A DNA stretch of 50,182 nt, from assembly GCF_005864045.1 (NCBI RefSeq), contig NZ_VBSP01000016.1, forward strand, positions 1 through 50,182. The letters run 5' to 3'. Source of the stretch: Ruoffia tabacinasalis (GTDB lineage Bacteria > Bacillota > Bacilli > Lactobacillales > Aerococcaceae). Position 1 is the first letter of the stretch, and every line of letters begins with the position of its first letter. The notes under the pieces are model-generated. The model was not told where the DNA came from, did not search any database, and saw only the letters and a list, made by a program, of their open reading frames with translations. Below, piece by piece: positions 1 through 8,337 of this stretch. Position numbers and translations under genes: made by a program.

Positions 1-205
1 TAAAAATCGAATCTCGATAAAAATGTTCTGTAAAATCTCAAAAAACATATAAATTTTAGAACCAAAGCAAAATTACGACAAAAAATGTATTTTTAATCGA
101 AAAATTTAGAAGTATGAATTATTCAGGATATATTTACTAAATATAAATTTAACATCAATTATAAGCACCTGCCTGTATTACCAAATAACAAAAAGGAATG
201 ATGAC
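1..205. other. AT-rich intergenic stretch
   Basis: Very AT-rich DNA before the first gene. I see no gene, RNA or convincing hairpin. It probably carries the promoter of the gene starting at 206, but I cannot assign the boxes. Confidence 0.4.
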
Positions 206-1096
206 ATGTCAGATAAAATTGATAACAAAGATATAAACAGAGGAAACGAACTTGTCACTACTCTCTTATCAAATCGCATCTTAAAAATAGACCGTAAAGA
301 GTTCCTATATCAATTATTCAAGGAGGAACCAGAAATTGAAAAAATACTTGAAAATGGCCCCATTGAAATTATTGATGAGAAACAAATTGCTTCCATAGCT
401 AAAAAAGCCATTAACAATACGACAATGAAATCATCTGCTGCATCCTTCGTTTCAGGACTGCCTGGAGGTGTCGCAGTAGTTGCTTCAATACCTGCTGATA
501 TTCTACAGTTTTACGGCATGTCGATTAATTTAGCTCAAAAACTGATGTATTTATATGGTTATCCTGATATGTACAATGATGATAAGCTAACCCAAGAAGG
601 GAAAAACTCATTAATCGTTTTTCTTGGTGTGATGTTAGGAGTCAGTGGGGCTGGAACAGCTGTTAAAGGGATCTCATCAGCTCTAGCTGGTCAAGCAGCT
701 AAGAAGCTCCCACAACAAGCACTCACAAAAACTGTTTATTATCCAATTATCAAAAAAACTTTAGCTAATTTTGCCGTAAAAGTGACTAAGAATTCCTTTG
801 CAAAATCTGTATCAAAGGTCATTCCAGTCGTTGGTGGAGTTGTTTCTGGTGGACTGACTTTAGCTACCTTAAGACCCATGGGCTATAAATTACAAAAAGC
901 TTTGCATGAAGGGACTTATGCACCAATCGTCCAAGAGGATATCATTAAAGATGTAACTTTCACTCAAGTTACTAATAGCGAAGAAGATGAAGCTTTTGAA
1001 AAACTGAAGAAAACAAAAGAGTTATTTGACTTAGGTATTGTTAGTGAAGATGAATATACAGAAATAAGAGAAAAGTATTTGAAGGATTTTTTATAA
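206..1096 (+). CDS. EcsC-like protein with C-terminal SHOCT domain
   Basis: A 296-residue protein of unknown function. Residues about 78-110 (SFVSGLPGGVAVVASIPADI) and 135-165 are glycine- and alanine-rich hydrophobic segments like those of EcsC-family membrane-associated proteins. The last 30 residues (about 264-295, with KELFDLGIVSEDEY) match the short SHOCT helix pair, which often sits at protein C-termini as an oligomerisation tag. The start is ATG preceded by AAAAGGAATG. It stands alone, followed by a palindrome and a small terminator. The SHOCT assignment is good; the EcsC assignment is by overall pattern and less certain. No function can be given. Confidence 0.75.
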   Translation: MSDKIDNKDINRGNELVTTLLSNRILKIDRKEFLYQLFKEEPEIEKILENGPIEIIDEKQIASIAKKAINNTTMKSSAASFVSGLPGGVAVVASIPADILQFYGMSINLAQKLMYLYGYPDMYNDDKLTQEGKNSLIVFLGVMLGVSGAGTAVKGISSALAGQAAKKLPQQALTKTVYYPIIKKTLANFAVKVTKNSFAKSVSKVIPVVGGVVSGGLTLATLRPMGYKLQKALHEGTYAPIVQEDIIKDVTFTQVTNSEEDEAFEKLKKTKELFDLGIVSEDEYTEIREKYLKDFL

Positions 1097-1123
1097 AAAA
1101 ATCAAAACACAATAATAGATCGC

Positions 1124-1189
1124 TCAGGATAATCCTGATATGTCCCCCTTAAAGTAGACACTTTTAAAAGCAAACTACTTTAGGGGGAG
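1124..1189. repeat. Two nested palindromes, possible IS3-type end remnant
   Basis: TCAGGAT/ATCCTGA forms a perfect short hairpin (1124-1138). It is followed by TCCCCCTTAAAGTAG (from 1142) and its near-perfect inverse CTACTTTAGGGGGA (to 1189), separated by about 20 nt. The outer sequence starting TGTCCCCCTTAAAGTAGACA resembles the terminal repeat of IS3-family elements, so this could be an element collapsed to its two ends. That origin is inference. Confidence 0.4.
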
Positions 1190-1196
1190 TATATCA

Positions 1197-1216
1197 CAGG
1201 ACGTTGTCCTTTTTTA
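1197..1216 (+). terminator. Short intrinsic terminator
   Basis: AGGAC-GTT-GTCCT hairpin followed by a run of T residues, downstream of the EcsC-like gene. Confidence 0.5.
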
Positions 1217-1312
1217 TTACACAGGGATTTTGTTTAAACTTGATTGTCATCAAGTGTAATTTTCTTTTCTTTGGATAGTATTAAGCTATCAAATAGAGAA
1301 AGAAGGATTGAA

Positions 1313-1903
1313 ATGCTACAAAAGAAAAAAATGTATATCCCATTAGTTATTGCTGGTCTCGGTTTTAGTTTAATTGCTCCTATTACTGCGGAAGCACACT
1401 GTGACACTCCCTCAGGTCCTACTTACGATGCACTTCAGACAGCCATCGAAAAAAATGACTTTAATCACATATCGTACTGGGTTCTTCCAGAAAGCGAAGC
1501 AGAATTAAAAGAAACTTTCGACAAATCTATGAGTGTTATGGACAAATCAGATGACGAAGAGACTGACCAACTTGCTCACGATTATCTATTCGAAAACTTT
1601 GTTCGCTTACACCGCGCTGGTGAAGGGGCACCTTATACAGGAATATCAGATGAGCCTACAGAAGAAGGTATTGCATTAGCTGACCAGAGTATCGCTGAAG
1701 AATCACTACAACCATTGGAAGACGCTGGGTACATCACAGAGGATAATAAAGCCCATGTTGAAGAGGTTTTTAGTAGCTTACTTGAACGTAAAGAATTCGA
1801 TGTAGAGGATACAGAAGCTGGTCGCTCATTTGTAGAGGCTTATGTTGAGTTTACTCATCTATTCGAACAGGGTCACGAAGAAGAGAGTCACGATTCACAT
1901 TAA
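1313..1903 (+). CDS. Secreted DUF6448 family protein
   Basis: A 196-residue exported protein. An N-terminal signal peptide (MLQKKK, then a hydrophobic core, ending ITAEA at about residue 28) is followed directly by HCDTPSGPTYDAL, the characteristic start of mature DUF6448 proteins (AHCD.xxGP). The rest is acidic and helical with a histidine-rich tail (HEEESHDSH), which may bind metal. I chose ATG 1313 rather than the in-frame TTG at 1244, because AGAAGGA lies just upstream of 1313 and the signal peptide begins there. It is monocistronic, with a strong terminator behind it. The biochemical role of the family is unknown. Confidence 0.8.
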   Translation: MLQKKKMYIPLVIAGLGFSLIAPITAEAHCDTPSGPTYDALQTAIEKNDFNHISYWVLPESEAELKETFDKSMSVMDKSDDEETDQLAHDYLFENFVRLHRAGEGAPYTGISDEPTEEGIALADQSIAEESLQPLEDAGYITEDNKAHVEEVFSSLLERKEFDVEDTEAGRSFVEAYVEFTHLFEQGHEEESHDSH

Positions 1904-1933
1904 ATAACTCATTTCTAAGTATTTCGGTAAAAC

Positions 1934-1986
1934 TCAACCCCATGATAAAGGTCTATGTTAGCAGACTTCTATCATGGGGTTTTTTA
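1934..1986 (+). terminator. Strong terminator, probably bidirectional
   Basis: AACCCCATGATA pairs with TATCATGGGGTT around a partly paired loop, followed by TTTTTTAATTT. It ends the DUF6448 gene and could also serve the convergent zinc-ribbon gene. Confidence 0.85.
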
Positions 1987-2021
1987 ATTTCAGTTTAAAA
2001 TAGGCAATCTAACAAGTGACA

Positions 2022-2435
2022 CTATAGTCTAATCGTTACCTCAAAGCGATTCTGGCACTTGGGACAGACTACTTGCCTTCTTCCCCTCTTAAGAGGTAAC
2101 CGTAGAGTAACACCGCATTCAGGACATTTTCTGTAACGGTGCGTTCCCATATGACGAATTCTTTGCCATATTGGCTTTACTTTCCTTTGAAGCTTACTTA
2201 TCCACTTCATAAACTTTTGATTTTCTGCTCTTCGTGATGATATATTTTTAGAAAACACACGGTAAAATATCCATATGATAAAAATAGATAACAATATATT
2301 TAATAGTCGGATTTGCGCAAAAATCTGGACAATAGAAAGCACAAAGTAAAGGATAATACCTGCAACGTAAAGATAATCCATCCCATAACGCCCTTGCATG
2401 AATTGGGCTAATTTAACTTTAATTTTATTTAGCAT
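2022..2435 (-). CDS. Small membrane protein with C-terminal zinc ribbon
   Basis: A 137-residue protein. It opens with a conserved-looking FMQGRYGMDYLY segment (12-23), followed by two transmembrane helices (about 21-41 and 45-62), a basic linker and a zinc ribbon with CPEC (104-107) and CPKC (124-127). Small proteins of this layout are widespread in Lactobacillales with no established function. The cytosolic ribbon may bind nucleic acid or protein. It lies just outside the outermost attachment-site-like repeat at 2641, so it probably belongs to the conserved chromosome flank. Confidence 0.75.
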   Translation of the reverse strand: MLNKIKVKLAQFMQGRYGMDYLYVAGIILYFVLSIVQIFAQIRLLNILLSIFIIWIFYRVFSKNISSRRAENQKFMKWISKLQRKVKPIWQRIRHMGTHRYRKCPECGVTLRLPLKRGRRQVVCPKCQNRFEVTIRL

Positions 2436-2640
2436 TTAGGACCTCTTTTTTAAATTTATATTACAACTACAATATGAACTTAAGAATAATTTTCGGTTGA
2501 AAGGGTAAAACTCAGTTAAAAGATTTCTATCCAGCCTTCATAAAAGTGATTCTCTAGGATAAAAACACTAAGACGTTCGATATACAATTGCACTTCGATG
2601 ATGGATACATTGATCAAGCATCTTTGCCTTTTAGGTTAGC

Positions 2641-2672
2641 TGTAATTTTTAGCATTACTTATGGTACGCATG
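2641..2672 (-). repeat. SCC-like attachment site copy 6 (outer, degenerate)
   Basis: On the plus strand it reads TGTAATTTTTAGCATTACTT followed by ATGGTACGCATG. It aligns with the rlmH end at 18257-18288 with only a few mismatches, including the flanking TGTAATTTTTA. It is the leftmost and most diverged of six copies in the same orientation, and a candidate outer boundary of the island. Confidence 0.7.
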
Positions 2673-2753
2673 TTCCATTATAATGCGACACCTTCTTTTC
2701 CAGCAAGTTTACCGACGGATGTGTGACGGTTTGGTTTTGGGAAATATTAGCCA

Positions 2754-2793
2754 GAAAAAAAGTACATCTCAGGGGTTAAACCTTGATGTACTT
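2754..2793 (-). terminator. Terminator of the tRNA-Thr transcript
   Basis: On the minus strand AGTACATC pairs with GATGTACT and is followed by a run of T residues, starting about 16 nt past the tRNA 3' end. Confidence 0.8.
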
Positions 2794-2808
2794 TCTAAAT
2801 TAATGTGA

Positions 2809-2881
2809 TACCGGCTATAGGGATCGAACCTACGGCCCCCGCGTTACGAGTGCGATGCTCTACCAACTGAACTAAACCGGC
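2809..2881 (-). tRNA. tRNA-Thr (anticodon CGT)
   Basis: The minus strand folds as a complete 73-nt cloverleaf. The acceptor is GCCGGTT/AGCCGGT, the D arm GTTC..GAGC, the anticodon loop CTCGTAA (anticodon CGT, reading ACG), the variable loop GGGCC and the T arm GTAGG-TTCGATC-CCTAT, with discriminator A. The anticodon stem has four pairs plus an A-C mismatch next to the loop. The following bases are TCA, so CCA is not encoded and must be added. It has its own terminator and lies between attachment-site copies 6 and 5. Confidence 0.9.
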
Positions 2882-2909
2882 ATTCTTTGTGTTTTGAACT
2901 AAAGAGAAT

Positions 2910-2915
2910 ATTATA
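2910..2915 (-). promoter_or_regulatory. Candidate -10 box for tRNA-Thr
   Basis: TATAAT on the minus strand, about 30 nt upstream of the tRNA. The -35 region is poor, so the assignment is tentative. Confidence 0.4.
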
Positions 2916-2959
2916 AACCTTTCAGCGAAAAATAACACAGATAGTTTTCAGTTTCAAGC

Positions 2960-4279
2960 TCATTCCTCTAGCTCAGGATGGTTAATCCCTAGAATACGTT
3001 GTTGGCGTTCCTCGATATTTTGAATATCTAGTCTTTCCGTAAAATTGGGACTCGTTAGATTAAACAGATAATTACTGTAATCCTTAATATAGTTTAGCTT
3101 CTTCGGATGTGCAGAATAAGCAACTGTCAACAAAGAGTCAAACAGTGCCACCACTCCAGAAATATCTTGCTTCATATAGTGAATTAATTGCCAATAACTT
3201 TCATATAAGTCTTTTGGAAAATTATTGAAATCATAAATCACGTTACCTCCCGAAGAAAATGTCTCATCAGTGTCTTCGCCCATCACCACAAACCTTCCTG
3301 GTATACTGGCAAATTTTGAATCCAACAAAGCCTTGTAGTTTAAGATATAAATGGCGGTATTAGGATCATTTATACCTGGCGAAACCGCCCTCAGAGCTAC
3401 TTCAATCAATTTAGCTCGAGCAAAATTTGGATCGTACATAGAAGAAGGTTTTTCTTCATAAGTTAGGGTGCGGTTTATTGCCGCTTGGAGCTGTGATTCA
3501 TCTTTAACTTTTCGGTTAGTGTATAAATCGACTAGCGGCTGATTTGCGGAAATAAACTCTCCTATTCTTAGATGTAGCACTATGGTGCCTTTGAATTCCT
3601 TGCTCAGTTCAACTAGTCGATTAAAATTAATATATTCAACATAACCACTCTCGTTAGCCTTTACTGTGAAGATGTGTAGCGTGTCTATTTGAGGAAGATG
3701 ATCCAACAAAGGCATTTCTTGAAAGTATTCAATCGTTTCATCCGCAACTGACTCGGCCTCCTTGTACAATTTAGTCACAAGATGGTTCAATTGTACGGAT
3801 ATTGCCACATTATAAACGAACTTCGTAAAATAAAAAACGCAGGCAAGGGCGTACAATAAGGCAATGGAGGCCGAAACAACCAAATATTCATCTTCTGAAT
3901 TGCGCATAAAAAACAAAGAGGAAAGACAATAAATAAAACCACCAAGAAAAATCCCCAAAGTTTGCATAGATGTTTTCTGTAAGAGAAAATTCTCAACAGT
4001 CCGGGGACTGAAATTAGATGAGTAGAACGAAATGACCGATAACATCGTCCCAAACGTGAAGGTTGCCACTGAAAAAAGGGAACCCGCTAGCAGGCTCAAG
4101 ATTGATTTGGCCAGATTGACGCTCGTTAGAAAAACAGTCGGGAAATAGTCCACCACATTTATCATTCTGGTGTCGAGCAAGATAACACCAATCGCTAAAA
4201 TGAAAGAAAAGAGCACGCTCCCTCCTAGAATAAGCCAAATACGTTTATCTTCAAAAAATAAGCCAAATGCCTTGACCAT
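2960..4279 (-). CDS. DUF2254 family membrane protein
   Basis: A 439-residue integral membrane protein. Four hydrophobic helices lie in the N-terminal third (about 15-36, 57-82, 105-125 and 132-155). A soluble part follows with the family signature RAVSPGINDPNTA (about 297-309), matching the A.SPgiNDPfTA hallmark of DUF2254. The function is unknown. The start ATG is preceded by AAAGGAGGGG. Together with the neighbouring DUF4385 gene it forms the cargo of the leftmost segment. Length and signature are typical and I see no damage. Confidence 0.85.
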   Translation of the reverse strand: MVKAFGLFFEDKRIWLILGGSVLFSFILAIGVILLDTRMINVVDYFPTVFLTSVNLAKSILSLLAGSLFSVATFTFGTMLSVISFYSSNFSPRTVENFLLQKTSMQTLGIFLGGFIYCLSSLFFMRNSEDEYLVVSASIALLYALACVFYFTKFVYNVAISVQLNHLVTKLYKEAESVADETIEYFQEMPLLDHLPQIDTLHIFTVKANESGYVEYINFNRLVELSKEFKGTIVLHLRIGEFISANQPLVDLYTNRKVKDESQLQAAINRTLTYEEKPSSMYDPNFARAKLIEVALRAVSPGINDPNTAIYILNYKALLDSKFASIPGRFVVMGEDTDETFSSGGNVIYDFNNFPKDLYESYWQLIHYMKQDISGVVALFDSLLTVAYSAHPKKLNYIKDYSNYLFNLTSPNFTERLDIQNIEERQQRILGINHPELEE

Positions 4280-4350
4280 GTTCTATAACCCCTCCTTTGA
4301 TAGAATTATTTTCTCTATTATACCACTCGCTCCTTAGGAATGTCTTCTTT

Positions 4351-4797
4351 TCAGCCGTACTTTTTCTGATGTTCTTTCTTCAACTTTAAATACGCTTCAT
4401 TTTCCCTCACAATTTTCCACTTCTCTTCAAAAATGGTAGCTGACTTTGCTTTTTCTTCGTCTATTATTCTTTCTTTTATGTCGCCATTTTCATCATATTT
4501 GCGACCACCTTTGTAATTGGCGTAACGTCTAGATCTAGTGTAGCCCATTTGAAGAAACTTCCGACTCATATCCATACCCACAAAATCACCGGCTGCCTGG
4601 TAATCCAAAAACAGCTGGTAGATTTTGTCAGAAGATACTTTAGCAATTTCTGGAGTCTTAAAACGCCAATGTGGTAGTATCTCGCTTTTATAAGGTTCTA
4701 CCAGAAGCACCCCTTGTTCTCCTCGGCCCACTCGATACAATTCAGGCTGGTCCCGGAAGTTTATCTGAGCGAAATCCAGTTCATAATCAAAGGCCAT
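4351..4797 (-). CDS. DUF4385 family protein
   Basis: A 148-residue soluble protein matching DUF4385 along its whole length. It opens FDYELDFAQINFRDQPELYRVGRGEQG and continues with KSEILPHWRFKTPEIA and KFLQMGYTRSRRYANYKGG. I chose ATG 4797 because GAGGGGGG stands just before it; an in-frame ATG 30 nt upstream lacks a good site. The function is unknown, and the conserved charged and aromatic residues suggest an enzyme or nucleic-acid binder. It precedes DUF2254 by about 70 nt on the same strand, so co-transcription is plausible. It lies just inside attachment-site copy 5. Confidence 0.85.
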   Translation of the reverse strand: MAFDYELDFAQINFRDQPELYRVGRGEQGVLLVEPYKSEILPHWRFKTPEIAKVSSDKIYQLFLDYQAAGDFVGMDMSRKFLQMGYTRSRRYANYKGGRKYDENGDIKERIIDEEKAKSATIFEEKWKIVRENEAYLKLKKEHQKKYG

Positions 4798-4962
4798 GTT
4801 ACCCCCCCTCATGTCGATCCATTTCACTTTTTCTGTTTAGTTTTGTTACTAAACATGACGTTAATTTTGTGTTCCAGGCAACTATCTTGTCTGCTCCTAA
4901 CCGGAAGACAAAAAAGCTAGATTCGTAAAGGTCTCGCTAACATTTGTCTGTAAATTGTTTTC

Positions 4963-5020
4963 AATTTTATCATCATTTATGATACGCATGTCCGTATCAC
5001 TCGCCACTGCGGTTTATTAA
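4963..5020 (-). repeat. SCC-like attachment site copy 5 with cassette end
   Basis: Plus strand ATCATCATTTATGATACGCA followed by TGTCCGTATCACTCGCCACTG and GGTTTATTAAT. The core (4963-4990) equals the rlmH end. The flank to about 5020 is nearly the same as the flank of copy 2 (15360-15390), so both look like the same cassette terminus. GATACG-CATGTC-CGTATC is an inverted repeat with a 6-nt centre. Confidence 0.8.
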
Positions 5021-5124
5021 TATCATACATCGCGTTACGGGGCTTTTACCAATTATAGCGGTTAGTGAAGAAAGCCATGGGAACCATGAACTTACACATA
5101 ATCAATAAACTATCCATTTAATCT

Positions 5125-5157
5125 TTTGATTTGTCAAATTAAGCTAGACAAATCAAA
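5125..5157. repeat. Perfect stem-loop between cassette end and secreted-protein gene
   Basis: TTTGATTTGTC pairs perfectly with GACAAATCAAA around an 11-nt loop, downstream of the gene ending at 5198. There is no strong T run on either side, so it is a weak terminator candidate. Confidence 0.4.
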
Positions 5158-5197
5158 TATTATTAATTAGTTAAGCATCTATATAATTTCTTCAATC

Positions 5198-6616
5198 TTA
5201 CCACTGAGCATTATCCAATTCTTCCTGTGTCCACGGGTAAGGAGCTACTGTAATTTCTTCTCCTGTTTCAGGATGCATAACCGAAACAAGAGTGGTTTTT
5301 TTAGCTGTTTGATGACCAGGCACTTCCGCATAGAAATAGCCGGTAGAATCTGCTGTTACGGAAGGTCGTCCTGTACTGGCGTAACCGTCTAAATAAAAGA
5401 AAGAAACTTCCGCTCCTGGATAAGTATAACCTTCCATATAATCTTGACCGATAAAGTAACGTTCCAGGGTCAGATATCCAGATTCGTGTTCTAATGCAGT
5501 TGGACGGTATTGATAAACTTCTAAATCCGATTCATAAACCACTCTACCATTTCCATCAAATATCTTTATACTAGGTTCCATCCCAAACGTCACATCCGGA
5601 TCAATCGAGAAATAGCCGTCTTGATTCGGCTGGCCTGTATAAAAAGAAGTGGCATTATCACCATAAACGTTAACTGTTTTAACTTCTACTGTATAGTTAG
5701 GATTAATATAACCGGACACAATCCCTTCTTGACCAAAAATGGGTTCAATCGCAATATCTTCTCCATTCCCCACAGAGGTAAGTACCCAAGTCACCGGCGG
5801 TACATCTAGACGTCGAGGAGATAACATACGCCAATCCTCTGGTAAACTCCACTCACTCCAGCCAACAACCATCGCTTCTAATTCAGCACGCGTTTCTAAA
5901 GTGACATATTCTTTCAACACTCTAGGACTATTTAATGCATCCCATTTCAGTAAACTAATACCGCCCTGGTCGTTATAAAAGAAATAGAAAATGTAATCTT
6001 TGCGGTGAACAATCTCTTCTTGAATAATCACTTGGGAATTAACCTTAACATACTTGTCATCCATGGCATCGGGAACAAATACCAACACTTCTTGCGTTCC
6101 ATTTAAAGTTGGACTGCCATGATAGACATCTCCCCTTAAATGGGTTTGATGCGCATTCCAATAATTGTGATGAATTTCCAATTGGTCGGAACGATTGTAT
6201 ACTATAAAATCCTCAAAGCTGTAATCATCATCGTTGACCCCATAAAAGTTTAAAGTATCCGGTAAAGCTTCGAAGTCCACCGCATAAGGATAAAGCGATT
6301 CGATATCACTGTTAACCTCTAAGTAATCTCGTAAATACGCTTCAACCAGCATCCCTTGCACCGTGGAATGTTGATGATTCATGCCATAACTTACATAACT
6401 TTTAAATTCTCCGCTCTCCAAGAGTGCTACTTCTTCCGAAGCCAGATAAGCCTCCACTTCCTCATAGGAAAAATTTTCAGTGGTACCCGTCATTAAGTTT
6501 TGAATCACAAGCTCACGCTGTTCATCTAAAGCTTGAGCATAGCCAATCTTACCCTGCGCTAAACCAAGACTTAACAGTATAATTAAGCCTAGCAATATTT
6601 TACTTCTTTTTTTCAC
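5198..6616 (-). CDS. Secreted protein of unknown function
   Basis: About 472 residues and exported. A basic start (KKRSK), a hydrophobic core and a QGKIGYAQA end form a signal peptide. The central region is rich in Tyr, Asp and Asn with no motif I recognise. The last 180 residues look like two beta-rich Ig-like or Big-type modules (SGYINPNYTVEVKTVNVYGD... and ...EGYTYPGAEVSFFYLDGYAS...YFYAEVPG). No sortase motif is visible. The start is uncertain: GTG 6616 fits the signal peptide best, while an in-frame TTG at 6634 adds six residues. It is island cargo, possibly an adhesin or wall-associated protein; that role is a guess. Confidence 0.65.
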   Translation of the reverse strand: MKKRSKILLGLIILLSLGLAQGKIGYAQALDEQRELVIQNLMTGTTENFSYEEVEAYLASEEVALLESGEFKSYVSYGMNHQHSTVQGMLVEAYLRDYLEVNSDIESLYPYAVDFEALPDTLNFYGVNDDDYSFEDFIVYNRSDQLEIHHNYWNAHQTHLRGDVYHGSPTLNGTQEVLVFVPDAMDDKYVKVNSQVIIQEEIVHRKDYIFYFFYNDQGGISLLKWDALNSPRVLKEYVTLETRAELEAMVVGWSEWSLPEDWRMLSPRRLDVPPVTWVLTSVGNGEDIAIEPIFGQEGIVSGYINPNYTVEVKTVNVYGDNATSFYTGQPNQDGYFSIDPDVTFGMEPSIKIFDGNGRVVYESDLEVYQYRPTALEHESGYLTLERYFIGQDYMEGYTYPGAEVSFFYLDGYASTGRPSVTADSTGYFYAEVPGHQTAKKTTLVSVMHPETGEEITVAPYPWTQEELDNAQW

Positions 6617-6743
6617 TCCGACCACTCTTTTCAAATAAAATTAAAACCATCCCCTAATTCTAGCACAATTTAAAAACAAAAATAGTTTTCTTCCATTAAA
6701 TATAAAATATTTAATTTTATAATTTTTTGTAAATTTCAAGTTC

Positions 6744-8001
6744 AAGTTAGCCACTTAGCCTCAAATAATTTATGATTGTTCTTATTTTGTTTTAACTTTA
6801 CACTTTCTGACCTCTACTTGCTTATCTTGCCTCACGTTCCTGATGGAAGGCGCGAATAAAGCGTTCATAGGGTGTGTCATAACCCAAGATGCGGCGTGGA
6901 TAAGCATTCATCCACTGTTGTATTCTTAAGCATTGCTCTTCTGTGATATCCCTCAATGAACAGCCTTTTGGAAGGAATCGCCGAATCAACTTATGTTGGT
7001 TCTCACTGGACCCTCTTTCCCAAGAGGCATAAGGGTGGGCAAAGTAGACATCGATGTTTTCTTTGAGCAGGTCATATAAATCCGAGAATTCCGATCCGTT
7101 ATCCGCCGTAAAGCTTTTGAAGAGCTGAGGAAAGGCATCCCCCGCACGTTCCTTTAAGTCTGTGATAGCTTAGTTGACCGATTGGGCATCTTTCCCCTTC
7201 AACTTCAGGATGATTTCAAAGCGGGTTTGGCGTTCGACCAGGGTGAGTAAGACAGGGTCTAATTTGGTTTTTTGGCCAATCACCGTGTCAATTTACCAAT
7301 GACCAAATTCGGACCGGTCATTAATTGCCTCCGGACGCAGGTCAATGGAAGGACCCAGTATACGCTTGTTCTGACGATGGCCTTGAGATTGGGACTTTGA
7401 TTTGCGAGACAATTTTTCAAGTAAATCCATATTTTTAGTCCGCATCACCCCGCGATCAATCCAGTCATAGAGGGTGGTTGTACACGGAATGAGGGCGTCC
7501 TCAAAGAGGCCATCTTTGCGCGCTCTTTGAACGACGGTGTCGGGGGACCATTTCTCTTCCAGCATCTTTTGATCAGCCCATTCCATAAATTGTGTGGCTT
7601 GGATCCATTTAGGCTGACATCCACTCTTCAAACGCTGTTCATCATAATGAGTTTGCCCGACATCGGCAAAATAAATGTCTTTCGAGTAAGTATAAAGCTT
7701 ACCATTAGACGTCACGCGATCAATTTGGGTCACAGTGCCTCGCTTGACTTCATTATTAATAGTTTGGTGATTGCGGCCTAAAACACGGCCGATATGACGA
7801 TGGGAGTAGCCTTCCTTTAAGAGAATCTGGATTTGATAACGTTCGCCGTCGGTCAAGTGTTTTCCTTTACGGGCATTTGTGTTAGAATTAGTTTGCGTCA
7901 TGTGAATTCATCCTTGTCTATTGAGAGTTGTGGTAACTTCAATATAACATGAAAATTCACAGGGCGTATTTTTTTTATGCCTTTTTAAGGGTGGCTAAGT
8001 T
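6744..8001 (-). mobile_element. Decayed IS30-family insertion sequence
   Basis: Terminal inverted repeats AAGTTAGCCACTT (6744-6756) and AAGGGTGGCTAAGTT (7987-8001) flank a single transposase reading frame with two internal stop codons. A partial copy of the same element end lies at about 15648-15760. The element has cut off the 5' part of a plus-strand gene whose remnant starts at 8002. Confidence 0.8.
6822..7901 (-). pseudogene. IS30-family transposase with two nonsense codons
   Basis: Read through, the frame is 359 residues and unshifted from ATG 7901 to TAA 6822. It has the IS30 N-terminal HTH (KHLTDGERYQIQILLKEG, then GRVLGRNHQTINNEV). The DDE core shows FGHW-stop-IDTVIG, FTADNGSEF and SSENQHKLIRRFLPKG. 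In-frame TAA codons stand at 7293-7295, where the family has Glu in HWEID, and at 7170-7172 in the SVN-stop-AI stretch. The first stop leaves only a 202-residue N-terminal fragment without the catalytic domain. The transposase is therefore dead unless suppressed, though the fragment could still bind the IS ends. Confidence 0.85.
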
Positions 8002-8142
8002 CATTATATAATCCACCAAAACTTTGAAAAATTCAAGTTAGACCATCCTGAAGCAAAACCTCTAAAATTTGGCCCAATGTTGAGAAGATACTGGAAACAA
8101 GTATTAGATGAAAAAATTATTCCGTTAAAAGAGGAGCTATAA
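8002..8142 (+). pseudogene. 3' remnant of a gene truncated by IS30
   Basis: Directly past the IS end an open frame encodes about 46 residues, including HPEAKPLKFGPMLRRYWK and ending PLKEEL-stop. It has no start signal and is followed at once by a terminator, which is what the tail of a real gene looks like. I do not recognise the family. Confidence 0.55.
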
Positions 8143-8147
8143 CCTTG

Positions 8148-8177
8148 AAACCAACAGTCATATTCTGTTGGTTTTTT
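8148..8177 (+). terminator. Terminator of the truncated gene
   Basis: AACCAACAG pairs with CTGTTGGTT and is followed by TTTTT. Confidence 0.85.
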
Positions 8178-8337
8178 ATTTTTAATCTATATACACTTTA
8201 CTACTGTACCTTTTCAACTAAACTGTCATAGCTTTAAATGATAAATATATTATAGTAAAGTATATAAAATCAAATTGAATAATGCGGATTCAAAGGTGTA
8301 TAATAAGTTTATAATATTTATATCTAGGGGGAGGCAA

